Shown: piece by piece, positions 45,061 to 55,990 of the stretch | How the letters are laid out: every line of letters begins with the position of its first letter | Numbering within the stretch: position 1 is the stretch's first letter | Source: Escarpia spicata | Taxonomy: Eukaryota; Annelida; Polychaeta; Sabellida; Siboglinidae | Length of the DNA stretch: 64,000 nucleotides | NCBI GenBank assembly: GCA_963995525.1 | Contig: OZ023206.1 | Span: 50,609,713-50,673,712 of the forward strand | Direction of reading: 5' to 3' | Made by a program: the position numbers and the translations under genes | Notes under the pieces: generated by a model | Seen by the model: the letters and a program-made list of their open reading frames with translations, nothing else | Told to the model about the DNA's origin: nothing | The model's database searches: none

Positions 45061-45800
45061 CAAGTGCCACACTCCGGTAAACCGTTTCAGCTGGCGGTCT
45101 AAACGACGCGAGAGGGTGACGGTAACACGTAAGGGCATCACTGTGCATAAGAACTTTCATGACGAAGTCACCGGCCAGGGCGGAGGGGCACCCAGGTGAG
45201 CTCAACGGCCTCGTGTCCAGGACCAAGGCGATCCACCTAGTTGGAGGACCTCGGCTGTGGTCACGCCTGGAAAGGGATGGGTTCCGCCAGGTAATACAGC
45301 CCACATGATGGCATGCAGCTCACAAAACGCCGTACCAGATCGGTCGTCGCCCGGGATATCAAGGACCGCGCCATCCATCATCTATCACGGCGAACGCGAC
45401 AAAACATTTCACTGGTGGAACACCATCTACAGCAACAAGTCTACGTGGAAGAAACAACTTCATCTCGGGAACTTGGAACGTGAGGACACTGAGTCAAACA
45501 GGAAAACAAAAAGTGCTCACGCATAAATTGAGAAGATACACCTGGCACCTCACGGGATTGTGTGTGACAAGATGGAAGATATATGGAGAGATGCAAACCG
45601 AGGAAAGACACACACTCTATTACGGTGGAGAAGAAAACAGGCACACAAATGGTGTTGGATTCCTGATAAACAAGGTCATCAAAAACATCTTGCGCGAGAA
45701 ACAAAGCATTGAACATCGAACACGAAGATGCTTAGCCTTAATATCCATACATTTATCACGTGAAATCAATATCACTGCAAATGGCAGTTCTACATGACGT
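45061..45800 (+). pseudogene. RTE-like LINE 5' end and endonuclease start, truncated
   Basis: G+C-rich leader to about 45465, then 'VRTLSQTGKQKVLTHKLRRY' and 'YYGGEENRHTNGVGFLIN' (frame 45480-45797). These are the first blocks of an RTE-family endonuclease. It ends near 45800 with no RT. It is a 3'-truncated relic, unlike the usual 5' truncation, so a later deletion or rearrangement is implied. Confidence 0.7.
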
Positions 45801-46569
45801 ATTTGATTAATTTGTGTTCGTTTGTATGTTTTATACTGGTACATAATCGAAATGTTTTGTATGTATAATTTGCATTGCTTGGACATATCGTATTAACAGG
45901 CGTAGCGCGGCAGCAAAAGAAATTCAACAGCACCCCATATATATGTCAAGATTCTCACATGTATGGTGTAAATCAGTTGCTCGGAACGTAAAACGTAATG
46001 TACGCATAATACGAAAAACGTAACCTAACAATCCCAGGAACCACTCGCGCGTGGCGAATTCTTCGGGAAAACGGCCCCTGCGTCACAGACTATGTCTACC
46101 TTCGAAACAATAGCGTAGCAATATTAGTTTAATTCAACAATTCAACACTATCACCATTATACATTTTGGTAAATATTACACTCACGACTGACAACTAAAA
46201 CAAAAAATCAATAGCACCCCCCTCCTAACCCGACTTCGGTTGTCATGATCCGACAGCGATAGCGCTATTTTTGGCGAGCCTCAGTTGTAGGTTTTCCCCC
46301 ATTGACAACCCTTTCTGGAATCGCCCCTGTGTCGATTAATAATTCACCGGTAGAATAAAAATGTGTAGAGTTGTATAACTGATAATAAAAAATACATGCA
46401 ATTAAAAATAAAATTATAATCGAGCTTGCATTGTTTGTTTTAGTTGGTTTTCCCCTTAGATGGCTTGAACCTCGAGCGACAAATTTTTAGGAATGAATCT
46501 ATACGACTCGTAGAAGACCAATATCTTTTCAAAAACCATATATGTCAATATTCTGAACTTCTGTAGGGT
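45801..46569. other. Unassigned, with an R3 piece at 46040-46200
   Basis: 46040-46200 matches the first part of the 28500 copy of R3. The phrase 'gtaaatcagttgct' occurs at 45970 and 46570. Otherwise A+T-rich without coding. Confidence 0.45.
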
Positions 46570-47575
46570 AAATCAGTTGCTTGCAACGATTTCTCCAAAG
46601 GATACCAGCAAATAAGGATGGAACAGGAAGATAAGGAAAAACCGCATTTTGTAATCCCAAAGGTTGTTCCAATTCCGCGTCATGCCTTTCGGTCTAGTCA
46701 ACGATGGCGCATCATACAGTCGCATGATGCGCATACTCTTAGATGGCCTCGATGGTGTTACCAATTATGTTGACGATGTACTGATTCACACATCTACATG
46801 GGAAGATCACTTATTAACCATGCGGGCAGTGTTCGTCTGAGTGAGACAAGCGGTTCTCACAGTGAAACCGTCGAAGTGTTATCTTGGATTGAATCTGTCG
46901 ATTTCCTGGGGCACCAAGTAAGTAATGGAGAAGTGAAGACCCAGGAAGACAAGGTAAACGAGATTAGGAATGCGCCCATTCCTACCACGAAGAAACAATT
47001 GAGGTCTTATCTAGGTTTGGCAGGATATTACTGGAAGTTTGTTAACGGTTATTCCAGGATCGCCCCTCCATTGACTGATCTCACAAAGGCAAAACAGCCT
47101 AACAAGATAAGTTGAAATGATGAGGCAGATAAGGCCTTCAATCAACGAAAGCAGGCCCTGTGTAAGGCGTCTATCCTCAAATCGCCTGACGTCAACAGAC
47201 CCATCGTCTTGCGTACAGATGCGTCCGACACCGGACTAGGAGCAATGTTTCTCCAAGAGAATAACGGAGTCTTATTCCCAGTCGCGTTTGTGAGCAAGAA
47301 GCTCAATCCTACGCAAAGGCGATATTCCGTAGTAGAAAGGGAATGTCTGGCAATTGTTTGGGGACTCGAGAAATTCCACTTATACCTGTATGGGCGAAGT
47401 CTGATCAACGTTCCCTGAAATTCCGAAACACTGCGAAGTTGAGAAACAATAGCGTTATACGATACACTCTTAAAGTCCAACCTTATCGTTTCCGGGTAGA
47501 GTCAATCCCTGGAACAGATTACATAGGTGTAGACTATCTAAGCCGAATGGAATAGATGTAGGTTTCGTCAAATTA
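46570..47575 (+). pseudogene. Ty3/gypsy pol fragment: RT palm to RNase H
   Basis: 'CNDFSKGYQQIRMEQEDKEK' (about 46585) is RT motif A. 'NYVDDVLIHTSTWEDH' (46763-46810) holds an intact YVDD box in another frame. The frame 46798-47115 gives 'DFLGHQVSNGEVKTQEDKV' and 'LRSYLGLAGYYWKFVNGYSR'. 47209-47418 is RNase H ('LRTDASDTGLGAMFLQENNG', 'VVERECLAIVWGLEKFHLYL'). After a shift near 47400 the connection 'YRFRVESIPGTDYIGVDYLS' ends at 47555. No integrase follows in this copy, as if the element carries it elsewhere or it was lost. An inverted copy of the same 3' region occupies 63085-64000. Confidence 0.85.
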
Positions 47576-48660
47576 GTTGAGACACCGAAGTGTCGTGAGC
47601 TTTTTTGTAGTTATTAGTTCGGCGAACGATCGCCAGGTTATTTAGTGTATTAAATTTATTGTTTAATAATTTTTTTTCAGGAAGTAGATTCTTGCGGGGG
47701 GTCTTGCTATTTTCTAAAATTTTATTATAATTTCATGGGGTTTAATTTTGAGGATGAGGAAGGTCAGGCCAGTAGTTAGGCAGATTGTTGTCCAAACGCC
47801 TTAGTTACATAATTACAACAACTCGGTTGCATATGCGCTCAGTGGGGCATGGTGCTCGTTTGCTAGTGTTTCTAGGTAAGCAGGTGGTTTCACTGTATCG
47901 TAGAGGGTGTTGCACAAAGCGTAACTTGAATTGTTTTATTGTAGTAGCCAATATAAATTATGGAAACCTGTCATATGATGTGTAAATAGGTCCGCATATA
48001 CAAACCTCTGTCATAAGCATTTTGTCATCTGGGCGCTGACGAAGGACCGGGACAGATCCAGGGTTGAACGACAGAGGTTGCCCTGCTGCCAAGAGTATGG
48101 CAAATCAAGTTGTGAACCGTGGTGGGAATCGTTAACGTTGGTTACGTTCCCAAAATGTGTTTGTGCGATATTCAGCATCCACCGTGACTGTTCGTGCTTC
48201 GAAGAAGCCATGCCGCCACGTTAGCGGTATAGTGAATAAAACATTCCGGTCGGCCCCGACGTCCGATAACGACTGCCGCAGCGAGTATATGCGTCGACGA
48301 GCGACAATCGTGACGCGCTCACCCCAGCTCGGGCGTGACAAGGGGAGTGCGAACAACGTGACTGAATGCGACTCGAGAATTCATAGCGGCCGGCGGTAAG
48401 CGTCTACTGCCCGGCGTCGTCATTCGCGCGAACGCATTCGTCCGACTTCTCAACCATTTGCACCGAGCGAGACCACTCAACGTTGCACGGAATCGACTCG
48501 AAAATTCGTAACAACCGGCGGTAAGTGTCTACTGCCTGGCGTCATCACTCCTGTGGCCGAGATATACCGTTGGTTGTTTTCTGAGTTCGGCGTGATGACT
48601 TCAATAAACGTTCGTATATGTTCGAGATGGGACTAGCTCAATGTAAATGTATATTTTCTA
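47576..48660 (+). mobile_element. 3' non-coding region or LTR of the gypsy fragment
   Basis: 47620-48150 matches 63085-63660 inverted ('ggcgaacgatcgccaggtta', 'ggtcaggccagtag', 'cagatccagggttgaacgac'). A purine-rich tract at about 47750-47762 and an 'aataaa' at 48603-48608 would suit a 3' LTR of roughly 0.9 kb, but I see no second copy that proves LTR ends. 48150-48660 is G+C-rich and unmatched within the window. Confidence 0.5.
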
Positions 48661-48699
48661 ATTGAACGATATTTTTGTTTGCTGTTTTATAAATGGTAT

Positions 48700-48890
48700 T
48701 TATTCCACCTTAGAAAGGAAGGGAAATTGGATAACTGAGAGATTTATTGAAACTTTACTTTCTTAGTTAGATAGGTTCAGAGATTCATTGTTATTGTTTA
48801 TGTTCTATTAAGATTTGGGTTACGGGATTTCTTTATTCTTTTAATCTTTGTTAACCGTGATACTTACATTGAGGAAGATATGTAATCAAG
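48700..48890 (-). pseudogene. Fragment of the Crypton-derived gene 3' end
   Basis: Matches 61530-61690: 'aactgagagattxattxaaa', 'tagttagatag.ttcag' and 'atttctttattctttt' recur in order. In the 61.6-kb copy the same bases code the C-terminal residues of the last frame plus its 3' flank. A detached copy here shows that this 3' end is dispersed. Confidence 0.6.
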
Positions 48891-49044
48891 GTTATTAATA
48901 TTTCCTCGTTCTTTTTTGTTTGATGCACGATGACCGCTCCTTTTGATATGCGTTGACCTAATCATATAAGAACCCTACTAGACCTGAGCCATCTAATGTA
49001 CAGAGACCTCGCTAATCCGTGACATTGGGTAAATATTGAGATAG

Positions 49045-50080
49045 TTAAACATTTTAACGTTGTGAGCCTTACATTAGATTCGTATTTAAACTGGAATAAA
49101 CATATTGATAAAATAGCAAATACATGTTCTTGAACAATTGGTGTAATAAATAAATTAAAGCATGTTATACCAATTAGAGTAAGAATTACACTATATAATT
49201 CACTAATATTGCCTCACATTAACTAATGTCTAATGATTTGGGGATACAAACGTAATCGAAAAAATTAACTACAAAAGAAAACTATAAGAACAATATCATT
49301 ATTTATCAATGTATCAATATTTAAACGTTTCTCGATTTTAAAGACTGAAGACCTACTTAGTATACATATATTACGATTTTACTATAAATACAAAAACATA
49401 GCATTACCAACATACTTTCTAAACTGGCAGATAATAGAGAACAGAAACATGCATAACCATTTCACACAAAAACATGACAGAACATATACATTCAAGACAC
49501 AACACGAATTTGCAAAAAGAAACCTTAGATATAGCCTACAACACACAGTAAACAATATATATAATATCATTAAACAAAAGATACCCACACACAGCCTACA
49601 AGGATTTATTCATTATGTAAAACATGATATCATACAAGGATACAAACACACTTGTACAATCGTAAAGTGCTACACATGCACACATAATATAATAATGAAT
49701 AAATACCCAAACCAGTATCACGTACAGCCATAAACATATGACATAGTACCCACACATTCACTACTTACTACACGCGTGAAGAAACAAACATTAATAAAAA
49801 AAACGCACATGAATATACATACATCTAAATATGATTGGGCAAAGGTGCGTCAATGGAATACAATAACTTACGAATTCTATAAAGCATAGAAAACTACCAA
49901 ACCACAAGGTGGCCCCTAATAGCGAATATTTATAGGTGTCTCCTACACCATTGTACAAACTTAATCGAAATAACTATTGCGTTGCATTATAGGTTTATAT
50001 GTATATTTTATTTGTATTACTACTTTGTATTGTACGAAATTGGGAAAATAAATGCATTTATCTAACTATATATCTATCTG
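49045..50080 (+). pseudogene. CR1/Jockey-superfamily LINE C-terminal region and 3' UTR
   Basis: Plus strand: 'LTLDSYLNWNKHIDKIANTC' (about 49068), then 'IPIRVRITLYNSLILPHIN', a stop, 'ILRFYYKYKNIALPTYFLN', and the open frame 49449-49733 with 'YTFKTQHEFAKRNLRYSLQH'. This C-terminal part is the counterpart of 35478-35263. The 3' UTR carries a hairpin (49905-49952) and ends near 50080, where a piece of R1 begins. 5'-truncated. Confidence 0.75.
49905..49952 (+). other. LINE 3'-UTR hairpin
   Basis: 'ggtggcccctaata' and 'ggtgtctcctacacc' bracket a short loop. Aligned with the reverse complements of 35005-35042 and 11742-11773 it keeps 'ggtggcycct' and 'gtctcct' while the stem bases change. Confidence 0.5.
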
Positions 50081-50084
50081 AAAA

Positions 50085-50128
50085 ACAACATGACGGTTAC
50101 AATGGTTCGCTCCCTTGGTTATTAATAA
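50085..50128 (-). repeat. R1 piece, left of the DNA transposon
   Basis: Inverted match to 4752-4795 ('caatggttcgctcccttggt'). The R1 sequence resumes at 54495, so the 4.4-kb DNA transposon interrupts it. Confidence 0.75.
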
Positions 50129-50411
50129 CCCAGCAAACATGGCAGTATTGGGCCAATGCTGGCATGGTACTGGCGAGTACCGTTTGTACCGTCAACGGTA
50201 GAGCCGGTACCGAGCCAGTACATTGGACAGTCCATGGTGAAAGTGAATGTACTGGCCCGGCACTGACCCAATACAGGCAAGTTTTCAAAATTTTTCCACA
50301 AGATGGCGCACGTGTAGCTTTTTGTAGCGCCACCTATGGAATGCAATTTTGCCGCAAAATTTAGAGTGAAACCGCAGAGGATTACTGGATTAAGCAGGAG
50401 TCGAGAAACAT

Positions 50412-51413
50412 ATGCAAAATATTGCAAACAATGATGAGAATAAGGAAATGACAGGCATTGAACAGTTTGACGTGGGATATAGTCAGGGATCAGAAGTAGG
50501 ACACAGGGTGGTAGATGTAGAAGGAGACAGTCATCACAGACATAGTGATGTGGATTGGGGCCATCCTAAAGACAATGATGTTTCAGTCGGTGAAAGTGAA
50601 GAAGAATTTATGGAGAATGACAATGTCTACTCCGATGATCCAAATTCTTCACCATCTTCATCTGATGGTGAAATGATGACGAACATGATCAAAATGGTCT
50701 CTATCCTTTGTTGGCTAGATGGGCAATAACAAATGGGATTACCCACATTGCTCTAGGAGAATTGTTGGGTGTTCTTATACGTTTCCACCCTGATCTACCT
50801 AAAGACCCCAGAATACTTTTGTCAACAACAAAAGTCGATGGCATTAAACCAATAGCTGATGGTTTGTATGACCATTTTGGAATTTCGGTGGCAATCAAGT
50901 CTGCACTCGCTCTTGTTCCCAAGCTGAAAAACTGTGACACTATACAGCTGCAGTTAAATATTGATGGACCTCTATTGTTCAAGAGCAGCAATGTACAATT
51001 TTGGCCAATATTGGGGCAATTGGCACAGCCAGGCAACACAGGACCATTTGCAATAGGATTGTTCTCTGGGAAGTCAAAGCCGTGTCATCCGGATGAGTTT
51101 TTTATAGGATTCTGTGGAAGAAATGACTGATCTTCAAACAAACGGTTTGAATTTCAATGGTCAACTGTTCAATGTAGTCATTTCAAATTTTGTGTGTGAT
51201 GCTCCAGCAGGTGCTTACCTCAAATCCGTCAAGTCCCATTCTGGTTATTCAGGTTGCGATAAATGTACACAGGCTGGAGAGTACAAGGGAAAGATGATGA
51301 ATTTACATCTGATGTCCAAACAGAAGAAGAAGAAGAAAATCAAAGCAAAAGGCCAAAGAGGTGTGTTTATAATTGTTGGATTAACATCAGCTGTAGCAAG
51401 TCTAGACTATTAA
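50412..51413 (+). pseudogene. Transposase-like region of the DNA transposon, frame-broken
   Basis: 50412-50729 is acidic and Ser/Asp/Glu-rich. From about 50690 the conserved part begins: 'LLARWAITNGITHIALGELL', 'FHPDLPKDPRILLSTTKVDG' and 'LQLNIDGPLLFKSSNVQFWP' (50708-51130). 'SGKSKPCHPDEF' and, in a third frame, 'MTDLQTNGLNFNG', 'NFVCDAPAGAYLK' and 'GCDKCTQAGEYKGK' follow (51114-51413). This series matches animal transposase proteins often annotated alongside DUF4806. Frameshifts occur near 50690 and 51100. The catalytic remainder expected after 'GEYKGK' is missing, so the copy is inactive. Confidence 0.65.
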
Positions 51414-52850
51414 GCTAGTTTTTATTAGACAAACGGAGTAGTTGGTATGCAGTCTGCAGAAATAGTTAATAGTGGTTAGTTTGTCCGAAAATAGGTAAGA
51501 TGAGCTAATGTTATGCAATTCCACATGTGAATAAAGCTTTTTGTAACTTGTAGTTAAAACTACCCATGACAGTTACATAATTCCACAGTCATCAACCAGG
51601 GTTGGGGTTTAACCCGGGCTAAACTGGTTTTGTCCAGCCCAGTGGGTTAAACCAGGTTTTTAATAGTTTAACCCAGGGTTAAGCCTAGGTTAAATTACTC
51701 TATCGGAGATCTCAGGATGATATTATCAGAGGGACATTCTCAATATTATATTAGTTGGTATATAGATTGATGATGGTTTAAAATTGTTGTATATCCACCT
51801 TATGCAAATGACTTACTAGATACCAGTTCAGACCATAATCCTTTTATGTATTTAAACCAGCTCAGAAAGTCCAAAATAAAAGGCCTTTTTATCAGTGTGC
51901 CATTAATTACTAGCCGAGTCTTCTTCTGAAGATGTGCAGTGATTCCAGTCAGATAATCTACCCTTGTACAGTGTGGTGTCAGCTTGCAGGTTATGGAACA
52001 GGAGGATATAGAGCTTTGCAGACTGTAGGTGGCAATCTACCCTTTGTATTCCCTGCCAATAACTGGATTCATCATAAATCCTCCAAAGATACCTGAGCCA
52101 CCACATATGCATGGTCAAGTTGATTAGCTCAGGGTTTAACCCGGGGCACGTTAACTTGCAAACGTTATCATCAACATATATTTCAACAACAACAGAATGC
52201 ATTAACCCTAAACTCCTATAAATCTTTATGAAGCAATATCATATGTTTGCATAGAAAAAGATGTTTTGATAATAAGTTGATATGATATGTTAAAGTATTC
52301 AACAACAGATTTCTTGTTTGTCCTAGATACACACAGAAGCCAGCTCATCTGCAAGATGACAGTGAAGATGACGATGTTGATGATGACTGCGAATAATTAG
52401 TCAGGAAATCGGAAAATGTTCGAAGTGGAAAGGCATGTCATGCTAGACTGCAAAGGGCACCCACGCCACCAACAGATCCTGGTATTTATCTTCCTCGAAT
52501 GATTACCTTCCTTTCTGTGTGAATGCCTGACCAATATATTATATTGTATCTTATAATATATTGTTCAATGGTCATACTTCGTAATGGAATAATGTGTAAT
52601 CTTAGACACACATGTTGCAATGAATTCCATCATAGACCAGTTTAACAACATCCATTTATGACACATTTGTGTTATTCAGGTGCTAATCAACGTCTTTGTA
52701 ATTCGAATCACCTTCTAAATCACTGGTTTGCTCATGCGATTCTGGTACTATAATATAAAGTGCTACTATGTGCTTGTTATTAATTTTCAAATATCCCAGA
52801 CTGGCGTGTTGTTTGTTTGTATCTTTGTAAATACACACTTCCTGTTTTCA
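51414..52850. other. Internal non-coding part of the DNA transposon
   Basis: A possible short exon sits at about 52325-52400 ('YTQKPAHLQDDSEDDDVDDD'). Words of the form 'gtttaaccc' and 'gggttaaac' cluster at 51605-51690, and 'gggtttaacccgggg' recurs near 52130. The rest is A+T-rich. Confidence 0.45.
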
Positions 52851-53010
52851 GATTTGACAGATGAGAGGATTTCAATGTGGAGGACCACACCCAGTACTCC
52901 ACCAAGTTGGAGGACACCTTCATCCGCGTTGGGATCAACGGTACAATCGCCAATTCCAAGAACACCTTCAGCGTCATTGGCGTCGGCAAAGTTATCGCCA
53001 CCCTAAGGAC
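52850..53010 (+). pseudogene. Probable exon of the DNA transposon protein
   Basis: An 'ag' acceptor-like site precedes 'LTDERISMWRTTPSTPPSWR' and a Ser/Pro/Thr-rich run to a stop at about 53004. It would be the linker before the DUF4806 domain. Recognition is by context only. Confidence 0.4.
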
Positions 53011-53514
53011 ACCTTGAGCGTCATTGGCATCGGCAGTGTTATCGCCATCATCAACCAGACAGTTTTCAGGTAATTATTCCAATCCTAACATATGGCTATA
53101 GAATACAAAATATGAACATCTATATTCTTTATCTTTACCATCTTTACAGCTTCAGCCCTGACTCAAATATGTAGATGTATAAAGAGTGCAAAAGCCTTGT
53201 TTTTGCAAGTTTAAAAAAAGAAATAAGATTGGATTTATTGTCATGCAGTCAATTCAATAAAATATTGGAAAGTGTTACGATGTTGGGTCGGACAAGTACG
53301 TATTCGTGACAATACTCTCATGCAGAAAAAATGCATTAAAATATACTAGTAATAAAATTTATAAAAAAATATTTTCATGCACAGTAAATGCTATCTTAAA
53401 ATAAACTCTTGACTGTATTAGCACGTAGCCATCTCTATACATGTTTTCTATTATGCGTACTAGTCAAGGTGTATAGTATTTTTTAAATACTCTACATGTT
53501 GTATTTATTTTTGG

Positions 53515-53740
53515 CAGCTTTTGAGAGGGAGATGCTGTCAGGTATGATAGCCATCCAACTGACACTGGATGGCGTGGTGCAAGAGCTGGCTACTCTGCGG
53601 AAGCAAGTAAAACACTGCATAGTGGAGACGCTAAAGAGCTGCCAGGGGATATAGATTTCCCACTGCCAAGTGTAAACAAGGTCGAGGAGCTGGAGGTCAG
53701 GCTGCTCGACAAGAACGTCAAAAACCTGGTGGTGAGTATT
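53515..53740 (+). pseudogene. DUF4806-like exon of the DNA transposon
   Basis: After 'ttggcag' at about 53518 the reading is 'AFEREMLSGMIAIQLTLDGV' then 'VQELATLRKQ'. A shifted frame continues 'ELPGDIDFPLPSVNKVEELE' and 'VRLLDKNVKNLV', ending at a strong 'gtgagt' donor (about 53731). The 'FPLPSxxxxEELExxLxDxxxxxxLV' pattern is the start of DUF4806. A following exon near 53888 hits stops within a few codons. Confidence 0.6.
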
Positions 53741-54494
53741 TGTATGATCATGTTTGTAGTTTAGTCTTATTTGTCATAATAAAACCTGCAATCTATTTGT
53801 GTTCATTTTATAGTTTCCTAATATGTTCTATGTGTAGGCATTAATAATGTTGCATGTCCCAAAAGTTAATAACATCCACCATTTTCAGGCCATTTCTAGT
53901 CGAAAGAGATGATGCTTAGCTAAGGAACACAGGAGACAGGCATGGCGGGAGGAAGCGTCGTGCACAGGACAGGCATGACCATGCCAATGATGTATAATTA
54001 TTTTTTATATGAATAACACTGTTCATGTTTTGTTTCATATCTGGCTTTTGTTACTATCTCATACAGACATACTACTATACATGTCAATGTTAGGCCACAA
54101 ATGTTTCTATATTTGACTAGTTCAGCATACCAGTACCAGTAGTGTACTGAGCCATTAGTGTTCCAATATTACGCCAGCATATGAGGCTAGTAATGGCACA
54201 TTAACGTGCCAATGTACTGTGCCAGTACCGGGTCAATGCTGGACCATTACTGCTTCAGCATTGGGTCAGTTCAGCAAGCCAGTACCGGAACAGTACTGGG
54301 CCAGTACTGTAGCAGTACTGGGCAAATGCTGGACCATTACTGGGCCAGTACAACATGCCAGTATTGGCCCAGTTAACAGCCTCTGTGCAGAGCATATATT
54401 GAGCCAGTGCTCGATTAGGTTATCGGGCCAGTACCACAACAACCGGCGGTAGATATTGGCCCAGTATTGTCCCAGTACTGTTATGTTAGCTGGG

Positions 54495-54660
54495 AAGTGA
54501 ATACGTCACGAGGTATCAGAAAACGATATAAATGAATAACATGCAGCAATTGAAAAAGAGCCTCAAAACCTTTCGTGTGGGCGTAGCTGAACTTGTCAAC
54601 ATATATTGCGCATGACCAGTGTCTAGCTACGTACGGCACTTTTTTCAGCGGTAGGATGTT
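54495..54660 (-). repeat. R1 piece, right of the DNA transposon
   Basis: Inverted match of 4590-4755 and 18110-18255 ('gaaaaagagcctcaaaacct' against their reverse complements). It joins R2 at about 54660, the same R2-R1 arrangement as block A. Confidence 0.75.
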
Positions 54661-55030
54661 TTACTACACCTCCTCTGGGGGGAAATTAAACCTTGTGGTT
54701 GCGATAGCGCCCAGCGGTGACTCTACCTAGCGGAGTCTGGTTATATTAGTCGACATAAATGGTGGCGCCACGTTGCGTAGATGATCGAGGCCATGCACAT
54801 TAATTTTGTAGGCGTCGACTTCACAATCGCACAGTATGTTCTTGGACTAACACGTATACTTTAGAAGACGTGTTGGTCAATGTATCAAAGGTATAATACT
54901 GTCGTTAATCTTTAGCTGGCAACCCATCACATTACTCGAATCTGTTACTTGAGCGAGTTGTTGGCGTTACTATTCTTTTAATGTGAGCGATAAACGGGTG
55001 ATGCAGCCTGAAATCCAGTGGCAGTGGCAC
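54640..55030 (-). repeat. Dispersed repeat R2, copy 3
   Basis: Inverted match of 16820-17215: 'ggtggcgccacgttgcgtag', 'aggcgtcgacttcacaatcg' and 'cacattactcgaatctgtta'. First identifiable part of block B. Confidence 0.75.
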
Positions 55031-55990
55031 ACTCCCACATGGTGACATACGCATTGTTTGGTTGGTTAACAACAATTGTGTTTTACTTGTATCATCATAC
55101 ACAAACACGGTCAAACATAATTATAATGAATCTGATGTTTTGAAAAAAAAATACCTGGCTTGGGTGAAATTCTGAAAATCTGAATTTGAAACACTGACTA
55201 GCCACTAGGCAGGCTTTATTTATATTGATTTGATTTTCAGTTCAAACAAATTCTTACAGTCAATGCAGAGGTTGTTTTGAGTGAAGCTCTTATTTTAACA
55301 GCAAATACACACTTGGTAAAATGAGGATATTAACAAATTAATTATGGCTCGTTTGAATAGCCTCGTTGTTTGGAAATATGCCACTTGGAGACGGGACCAT
55401 TGACATTATTTCTCGGGACAGGACCATTGACATTATTTCTTTTCTGTGATGATAATTACCTATATTTACAACTGTTTTTGTCAACACAGTGAAATATGCA
55501 GTATGTTTTCATCACCATCACTGATATAATTATGTTTCTCAATTTGAAGATGTATATACATCTTGTTGGACATTCATACTCCAATGCTCCAGCATTTGAC
55601 TAGTGACTGATATATCTAACTAATGGTGTATATATATCAAAAACTTCGATGTCTATATCCAGCAACTCACACTTCATACTAAATCCCGACACAACGACTT
55701 TCATAATTGATATGATACTATACCATCGTTATTATTGTAACATTTTCAATTAATAAATATAGATATATATATATTGTATTTATATAATAAAAGTGCAAGG
55801 AACAGATGACAAAGTTTTAGTAATATTACAAAATTATTCTGCACCTGACTGAGTTGGATTATTCTGCATAGCCTCTATTTGTTTAATTGTACTTACATAT
55901 ATGTAAGTATCATCATTTTAAAACTGTACCGGTACTTTGATTCTGTCTATTTAACCATGTTGGGGGTAGTGGCCACTTATTCCAGTCAGC
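55031..55990. other. No gene; part of block B
   Basis: Inverted, gapped match of 15520-16750, for example 'ccaatgctccagcatttgac' against 16261-16280 and 'tagcctcgttgttt' near 55358. A 25-bp direct repeat ('gggacaggaccattgacatt' and its partner) lies at about 55393-55440. No coding. Confidence 0.55.

Larger units (their letters stand above)
50129..54494 (+). mobile_element. DNA transposon with terminal inverted repeats and DUF4806-type coding
   Basis: 4366 bp. The left end CCCAGCAAACATGGCAGTAT and the reverse complement of the right end CCCAGCTAACATAACAGTAC agree at 16 of 20 bases. Uninterrupted R1 copies (about 4750 and 18255) read through the insertion point, and only an extra AA is present, so the target duplication looks to be 2 bp. 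Both subterminal zones (50129-50290 and 54120-54494) are packed with 'ccagtactg'-like words on both strands. Internal coding: an acidic N-terminal piece, a transposase-like region and a DUF4806-like C-terminal exon. Superfamily not settled. Confidence 0.85.

Noticed and set aside
51600..51690. Telomere-like 'gggtta' words
   Set aside because: Not in tandem hexamer phase; they are mixed-orientation words inside a transposon.
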